Assembly (NCBI GenBank): GCA_963854835.1
Contig: OY978528.1
Coordinates: 38,989,960-39,053,959 of the forward strand
Length of the DNA stretch: 64,000 nt
From: Megamerina dolium
Taxonomy: Eukaryota > Arthropoda > Insecta > Diptera > Megamerinidae
Direction of reading: 5' to 3'
Position numbers and translations under genes: made by a program. This document shows positions 40,401-49,400 of this stretch, piece after piece. How positions within the stretch are numbered: position 1 is the first letter of the stretch; the number at the start of each line of letters is the position of its first letter. The notes below the pieces were generated by a model. It saw only the letters and a list, made by a program, of their open reading frames with translations. It did no database searches and was not told where the DNA came from.

Positions 40401-43400
40401 TTGTACGAGTTTTGTATATACCCAGCATACGGCATATCTCTTGGAATACAACTGATTCGAAATTTCGACCTTGGTCTGAGTGTAACTCCATTGGTACACC
40501 AAAACGAGTAACCCATTGGTTGACGAATACATCCGCAACTGTACTAGCTTCCTGATTTGGAATGGGGTATACTTCAGGCCATTTACTGAAGTAATCTATA
40601 ACCACCAGAACATACTTGTTTCCTGCGTTGCTTATTGGAAATGGCCCAGCTATGTCCATAGCAATTCGCTCAAATGGAGCACCCACGGTGTATTGGTGCA
40701 TCTTACCTCGACTTTTCTTAGTGGGACCTTTGGCCATTGCACATTGCTTACATTTCCGAATCCAATCAGCGACATGGTCATGACATCCAACCCAATAAAA
40801 TCGGTTCTTTATTTTCTCGACGGTTTTGGTGATTCCCAAATGCCCTCCACTGGAGGCATTGTGATACTCAGCTATCACTTCATTTATTCTCGCCTTGGGT
40901 ACCACTAGAAGATCATTAGTGATTTTTCCATCCACACTTTCCCATGCTCGGAATAAACATCCGTCTCGTAAGTGCAGGCTTTGCCACTGCGCCCAGTATG
41001 CCTTTGCTATTGGACTCTCATTAGCCATTTCTTGCCAATCTGGACGTATGCCCTGCTCCTTGTATTCCATAATCTTTACGAGATCTGGGTCGTTCCGCTG
41101 ATCTTCTTGCACTCGTTCGGTGGTCCATGACTCCTCCGGCAATATATTCGTAAGTCGTATGTCGACAATGTGCTCCTTGCTTTCCACTCGAGAACAATGT
41201 TTACATTCCATTTTGCAAGGACGACGAGATAGAGCATCCGCGTTGCCGTGATGTCCTCCTTTACGATGTTCGATGGTAAAATCATAACTCTGCAGCCTTT
41301 CAATCCAGCGCGCCAATTGTCCTTCTGGGTTTTTAAATTGCAATAACCACCTTAGCGCTGAGTGGTCAGTTCGTAGATGAAATGACTGACCGTACAAGTA
41401 TTTATGGAAATACTTTACACATTCCAGTATTGCGAGCAACTCTCTTCGTGTGACACAGTAATTTCTTTCTGGCTTCGACAGGATTTTACTGTAGTATGCT
41501 ATTACTTTTTCTTGCCCATCTATGATCTGAGAGAGCACACCACCTATTCCATAGCCACTCGCATCTGTGTCCAACACAAACTTTTGACCAGGTACTGGAT
41601 ACGCTAATATTGGTGCTGAACAGAGTTTTTCTTTCAGCTGTTCGAATGCTTTCTGTTGGTCCTCGCCCCACACAAATGGTTTGTTCTTTCTTGTCAACTC
41701 ATGCAGACTGCTGGCGATGTTTGCAAATCCAGGAACAAATCGTCTATAGTAGGTGCATAAGCCTAGGAAGCTCCTTAACTCGTGAAGATTCGACGGAATA
41801 GGCCATTCTTGAACTGCTGCTACTTTCTCCTCGTCGGTATGTACCCCTTCTGTTGTTACTTTATGACCAAGATATTTAACTTCTCGCCTGAAGAGTGAAC
41901 ACTTTTTCATATTCAGTTTAAGCCCTGCTGATTGTATACGCTCAAATACTTCTTTCAACTTTTCCAGGTGGTCGTTAAAATCTTTTCCCATCACAATAAT
42001 GTCATCGAGGTACACCAAGCACGTTTTCCAGTGTAGTCCTCTGAGTACACGCTCCATCAAACGTTCAAAAGTAGCTGGCGCATTGCATAAACCAAATGGC
42101 ATAACTGTAAATTGCCATAGACCATCGCCAATACTGAAAGCTGTTTTCTCTTTGTCTTCCTTACCAAGTTCCACTTGCCAGTAGCCACTTTGCAAATCAA
42201 GAGTTGAGAACCACTTCGCACCAGATAGTGTGTCCAGAGTGTCATCGATTCTTGGCAGTGGATAGCTGTCTTTTTTCGTAATATCATTTAGCTTTCTGTA
42301 ATCCACACAGAATCGAGTACTTCCATCCTTCTTCTTTACCAGCACAACTGGTGAACTCCATGGACTCGCTGATGGTTCAATAACACCTTGTTTCTGCATA
42401 TCGGAAATCAGCTTAATGGCTTCGTCTCTTTTGGCCAATGGAACTCGTCGTGGTGCTTGACGAATTGGTCTAGAATCACCGGTGTCAATGTGATGCTTCA
42501 CGATGGTTGTTCGTCCTCCAGTTTTTCCATTTGAAGAAAATATTGAACTGTACTTCTCCAATACTTGTAAAGCCTTTTCTTTTTGCTGTTTGGTAAGCAC
42601 ACCTGCCCATTCCTCCATCTGTGCTTCTATTTCCGCTCTGACAGTTCCTGATCTTCCACTTTTTATCGACGAACCCTTTTCGCAGTCTACTACGGCAGTA
42701 ACTTCCTGGCAATGACCAATCACCATTCCTTTCTTCACAACTGTAGATGTATTAGTTGGATTTAATATTCGCACCGGTACTATTCCATTTTCTTTAGGTT
42801 CTACTAACGTCCTACCAAGTATGATGTTTTTATTCGTTATTTCTTTGTCTGCTTCCACCAGCCACAACTTGCCTGTCCCATCATCCACATTCATCTGTGC
42901 CCATATCACCGCTTCTGATTTTGCTGGAACCTCTTGGCGTTGACATGCCAGTACTCGTTTGATGTTCCCACTACGCTTGTAACCGATGTTCAATGGTAGT
43001 TCGACATTTGCATAGCGCAGTATCCGTTGATTTAAATCTAACGTAAATCCGTTGTCAATCATAAAATCAACACCAATTATTACGTCATCGATGATGTCAG
43101 CCACAATGAATTCATGTTCCCATGTACAATTTCCAATAGATACTAGTTTCTTTATCTTACCCAGAATTTGTGCATCCTCACCCGTTGCTGTACGCAATTT
43201 TATTCCCATTAAAGGCTCAAACCTCTTTACCAAATCGCTCTTGATTATAGAATGTGATGCACCAGTGTCCAGGGTTAACATGAATTCCATATTGTCCAAT
43301 TTTCCATCAATAGTCAAGCTGCTTGGCACACGCTGTAGTTGTGAAATGTGAATGATGGGGCAACCCACTGTTGGAGTCAGTTCACGCCCCGCTGAACTGA

Positions 43401-46400
43401 CTCGATCTAGTTTAACGATGGATTTGTGTTAGTGGAGCGATCGCTATCCACCTTATTCTCCTTCTTTTGTCTTCCTGGAGAATTCGATCTTGATCGCTTT
43501 CGTCGTAGACGGCAGTCACGCGCCATGTGTCCTGGTTTGTCGCAAATAAAGCACTTACCAGTAAATTTGTTTTCGCGTCGACCTGTTGTTCTTCCTTCAG
43601 GCTGCACTACAGATTTGAATGCCTGACACACTGCTTCAACCAGATCTGCTGTTTCTGTTTCTAGTTGGCGTACCCGTGGCATTGGTCGACACATCAAACT
43701 GGCGGCTTCATATGTCAAGGCACTACTGACTGTTTCGGCATAAGTATTTCTTGGTGACATGACTAGGGCACGCTTTGTCTCTCCATCACGTATGCCATCT
43801 ATGAAAGCCTCTATTTTGATTTTTTCGACGAACTCTTCCGAATTACCGGAGAACGCTAGATGACATAAGCGCTCAATATCGGAAGCGAATTCCTGAAGGC
43901 TCTCATTACTCCGTTGCACTCGCGATCTCAATTCCACTCGATGTAATTGACTCTTGTATTCATTTCCATATTTTCGCTGGAGTGTGTCCATCAGTGACTG
44001 ATAGCTACCACGATCTTTCTCTGGAATCATCTGTAACACCTCGGAAGCATTACCTTTTAATGCGACTATTAAAGCAGCAGTCTTGTCGCTATCATCCCAT
44101 TGATTCTTCGAAGCTGTTGTTTCGAATTGAAGCTTGAAGATATTGAATGGCGTGCTTCCGTCAAATGTTGGTGGCTTTAATTTGATTGTACTTGAATCTC
44201 TAATCACTGATGTGGCTGGTCCATTTATTTTTAGTTGGTTGAGATCGTGCTGTAATTTCTCGAACTTATCTTCCAAGTCATCTACATGTTCCTTGAGATC
44301 CATGACTTTTTCATTAATGGTTCCGGAAATTTCCTGAAATCTAATCTCAATTCCTTTTTGTAGATTTTCGATGACGTGTTCTTGTCGAGCCGAACCTTCT
44401 TGAATTTCCATACGCAATTCAGCCGAATGTTCTTGAAGCTTGTAGTCAATTGTTTTCTGGAATTCTCCCATAGCGTTTTCTTGCCGTACCGAATGTTCTT
44501 GAAACTTGGAGTCAATGCGAGACGCATTTCCTTGAATTTCCGTACGTAATTCAGCCGAATGTTCTTGTAACTGTTGTTGTTGCTGCAGCATCATGGTTTT
44601 CATGAAATCCATGAGTTGACCACTCGAATCTATTTTGCTCTCTTCCTCAGCGTGCACAACTGCTTGCATATCGGCTTCCTCGAAGAACTCATGTTCTTCT
44701 ACATTAATTCCCTTAGCCTCCATAGCTTGCCTCAGCCTCACCAGCAGTTCCGCCTTTGCACCTGATGACGATAGATTCATCTCTACCAACAGCTTTTTAA
44801 GCTGGTCCACTTTTAGTTGGTCAATTTTCACCATCTTTACAGAATCCCACTTCTGACACCAATTGTTACGTTTTTATTCTGTGAACGTTTAATTCTATTT
44901 GAATTACCTTGTTCGATCACTGGATTCTGTTAATGATAACTGCAACACTTATTTTGTACAACTATATACAGCAACAATTTATTTAATAATCTCTATTTAC
45001 AATCAACACTGTTTACAATCAACTATTTACTATAACACTTAAATGTACTTGCAACTTTTGCCTCTGTATCAATGTTTTCGCAATCACGTTCGGAAGTAGA
45101 TTGATTGTCAATTCTCAACACTGGCTCTATTTATACTCTGTTGGCAACACCCCAGAATCTTCCTTTATCGAGATTCTTCTCTTCCTTTCTCGTTGGCTTG
45201 TTCTGGTTATCGCTCATTTCTTTTTGTTGACATTCGTTTCGATGCTGCCAATAGAGTCAGTCACAATAGTGATGAGTAATCAACTATCGATACTCGTTAC
45301 AATATTGTAACGAGTATCGATAGTTGATTACTCATCACTATTGTGACTGACTCTATTGGCAGCATCGAAACGAATGTCAACAAAAAGAAATAAGCGATAA
45401 CCAGAACAAGCCAACGAGAAAGGAAGAGAAGAATCTCGATAAAGGAAGATTCTGGGGTGTTGCCAACAGAGTATAAATAGAGCCAGTGTTGAGAATTGAC
45501 AATCAATCTACTTCCGAACGTGATTGCGAAAACATTGATACAGAGGCAAAAGTTGCAAGTACATTTAAGTGTTATAGTAAATAGTTGATTGTAAACAGTG
45601 TTGATTGTAAATAGAGATTATTAAATAAATTGTTGCTGTATATAGTTGTACAAAATAAGTGTTGCAGTTATCATTAACAGAATCCAGTGATCGAACAAGG
45701 TAATTCAAATAGAATTAAACGTTCACAGAATAAAAACGTAACAATATTTTAATATTGTATTGGTCATTTTGGCCGGAAATTTCCAACAAAGTATTGCATC
45801 ATTCAAGTTATTTGATGAGGAATGAAATAAATAGAGGTAGGATAGTACAATGTCCAGTGAGTATGAAGTGGATCAGAGAAGACTCCCTATCATACATTTA
45901 CATTTACTATTAAGCACGCGGCACGCAATCAATTCAAATACTTTCTTTCAATGCCAAAATCGATAGTTTTCGATTATTTCGATATCAATAATTTTCGTAT
46001 GGATAATTGCTCTATGTGAAGCCATTACGAAATCCAAAGATATTCATGAATAAGCTTTGTTAGAAAGTGCTTTTAAAAATTCTAAGTAGTACACAATCCT
46101 TTTAAATTCATTACATTTAAAAAATAAAAATATGTACATAAGACACGTATATTAATTTATTTTGTAAATGCATAAACTTATTTATACGCTGCAGTGGGTT
46201 CTTTAGATATTTTACATTATAATTTTTAAATGTAGACTTTCTTCTAGTCGTAATTGGTACAAATCAGAGCATAACTGCATTTTCGCTGTGCCACTATTTT
46301 GGTGCAAACATGGCATAGCGGCGCAATACAAAGATGCAAGAAACAAGTAAGCAAGTAAGATGCAAGAAACAAAAAATAAAAAACAAGAAACATAGAAACA

Positions 46401-49400
46401 ACTGGCTCAACATGGGCTACTCATGTGTATTTATCCATACGTATATTTATATTGGTTTTATAAATCCTCTCTTAAGCTTCTATGAGAATATGGCTGCTAA
46501 TGTATTGCTGTGTTTCAAATATTGTGTGTATAAGTACAGTAGCTATGGGATAATAAACGACTTTAATTTTATAAAAGTATTTCCGAGGATAGTAATCTAA
46601 CCTAAACCAAATACAATTGCGCGTTTTTTTCGATTCATTACGTAGGGAAGGTATCATAAGGAGTGAAAATAGGGGGTAATAAGGTTCAAAGGAAATGATA
46701 AGGCATAATAGTTAATAATGGCTCTAGGGTCGATTTATGGACAGGTATGGAGATATTTATCGATTTTCTTGAGTTTTTACGTACTTTCTGTAGGGGAATG
46801 TTCCTTTAAAGGTAACGTTGGAGGGTAGGTAGGTAAAGGATGGCTGCCACGAAGGGGCACACTTAGGTCAAATGTTAGGGAGTAATTAATGGGGTTTGGA
46901 CATATTTCTTACCTCTTTGAGTGCACTTAGTAAGCGGTGATAGCAAATTTTATAAAAATGTCAATTTTGTAGCGGAGAGCCCCATGCGGTGGAGGTAGGA
47001 GCTGAGTACATTCGGAAAAATTATTCACGAGAAAATCGATTTGTCTACTATTTTTATACCCTGCATAATGCAATATACCATGCATATTCATTTCGGTCAG
47101 ATGTTTGTGTCCACTTGAAGGAATCTCCGGAGATATAGACATGGATATATATTCGTGATCAGCGTCGATTAAATTTTCGATTTAACGATGTCCGTCCGTC
47201 CGTCCGTCCGTCCGTCCGTCTGTCTGTCACCTGGCTGGTTCGCACGATAACTTGAGTAAATATTGAGCTATTTCGATGAAATTTGGCATAAGTAATCTAT
47301 GATCCAAGGGTACGGAGGGGATTGATATTGGGCATGATCGGTCAATAACCACGCCCACACCAAGCATTCAAAGCGACTAACCTCGAAATTTTCAAAATCT
47401 TTAACTTGCTATAACTCATATAATATACCACTTGGGACAACAATATTTTGCACATAGAGTTATATTATACTACTATATAACCTCGCCAAAAGTGGGTGAG
47501 CCACGCCTACTTTCTAGCGTAGCTCCCATACAAAGTGTCTGTACTTCTTTTAAATTGAAACTGCTGTAACTTCTACAATCTTCTGTCTAGAATAACCATA
47601 ATTGGCACTTAGATTAACACGGCAGTCAGAAATAATATGGCAGAAAATCAATGTGCCACGCCCACTCCTTTTTGAGTCTCCCATACAAAGTTTCGGAAAT
47701 TAAAAAAAATGTTACCGGTTATAACTTGCAAACTATTCGGCGTAGAATAACGAGATTTAAGGTGTGGATTAGTATTGTACGAGCAACTAGGCTTACAGAA
47801 AATGGGCGCACCACGCCCAGTGTTTATCGTAGCCCCCATACAAATTTTAAATTGAAACAGCTGTAACTTCGGCAATCTTCTGTCTAGAATAACCATAATT
47901 GACACTTAAATTAATATCGTAGTCGGCAAAAATCTGGCAGAAAATCAGTGTGCCACGCCCAATCCTTCATGGGTCTCCCATACAAAGTCGAGTGAATTAA
48001 ACTAAAATTTTAAGCTCCATAGCTTACAAACCATTTAGCCTAGGACAACGAGACTTAGGGTATGGATTAGTATTGTACGAGCAACTCGGCTCACAGAAAA
48101 TGGGCGCACCACGCCCAGTGTTTATCGTAGCCCCCATACAAATTTTAAATTGAAACAGCTGTAACTTAGGCAATCTTATGTCTACAATAACCATAATTGA
48201 CACTTAAATTAATATCGTAGTCGGAAATAATCTGGCGAAAAATCTGCGTACCACGCCCACTTCTTATTGGGGCTCCCATACAAAGTTGAGGAAATTAAAC
48301 AAAAATGTTAACCACCATAACTTAGAAACTATTCAACGTAGGACATCAAATTTAAGGTGTGGATTAACATTGAAAAATTAATTGGATTTACTAGAAAGTG
48401 GTAAGCCACGCCCACTTTTTATATAGCTCCCATACTAAGCCTCGGAATTATCTTAAAATCCTTTTACTTCGTCAAAGTCAACCATATTTCGGGTGTAAAT
48501 TAGTAGTATATGCAAAAATTGTTTCTCGAAAAGTGGAAATAAAAGAAAAGTTGGATATTCGAGTAAACTTTTTATATACAAATCTACATATGCAGGGTAT
48601 AGTTTGGTCGGCCCCAGCCGACTGTAAGGAGATTTTTTTTTTTAACTTCATCACACGGCCTACCAATTTTTGCTTCCTGTACTTTATACGAAACACCACA
48701 AAATATCGTACATGTATTAAAAACCTATTGTTAAGGATTTCCATATGCTTCTCTCTCTCTCTCTCTCTCTGGATATGCACCAGATTTCAATACATTAGCT
48801 ATGATAATGTATTGAAATCTGGTACATATCCAACGAAAAGCAGAGAAGGCTAGCTCCCAAAGTGAGTGCAAAAGAAATTCATAAAGCATGTGTAAATAAA
48901 ATGCTCATAAAATAATATGCTTGAAAATTCAAAATAGCAACATATAATTTGAAAATTTAAATTTCAATACAAAGAAACGGCAATGGAATATTAAACCTCA
49001 TGTAAGCTTATAAGAAAAAGGAGTGCTCCCTTTCTTGTTCAAGTTTTACCATTAGATAGATTTTGTAAATTTTGTGAAAATATTTACTTTGTATTATTGA
49101 CATGAGGAACCTTGGATTAGAAACATTCTTAATAAGCAACATCTCCAGCTTAATTATATTTCAATGTTAATTTCTTTTAACGACAGAGAGCAGAAAGTCA
49201 CTGTATAATTATAATGATCAATAAATATGCAACACTGAATGCAACAGTTATTATCACGCAATAGTTCTAATTGTCGATTACTCATCATCATAGCTCAATT
49301 ATAGATTTTTTCTTTTTACTGCTGGCTTTGCGTTTTATATTTATTTTGTATCACGTTGCTGCCAGTAATAGTTAGTGTGCATAAGCGCCGTTGCATCATA

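Larger units (their letters stand above)
39347..45301 (-). mobile_element. Complete Ty3/gypsy LTR retrotransposon (5,955 bp)
   Basis: Two 438-bp LTRs (TGTAACG...CGTAACA in element orientation) at 44864-45301 (5') and 39347-39784 (3') look identical on reading, so insertion was recent. Flanking target duplication is ATAT (39343-39346 and 45302-45305). Internal parts in order are primer site, gag, gag-pol frameshift signal, pol and polypurine tract. There is no env frame. It is on the minus strand, the same orientation as the host gene dusky-like, so its LTR signals could act on the host pre-mRNA. Confidence 0.95.

Noticed and set aside
48771..48840. Helitron 3' hairpin
   Set aside because: No CTRR end directly after the hairpin and no Rep/helicase or TC start found.
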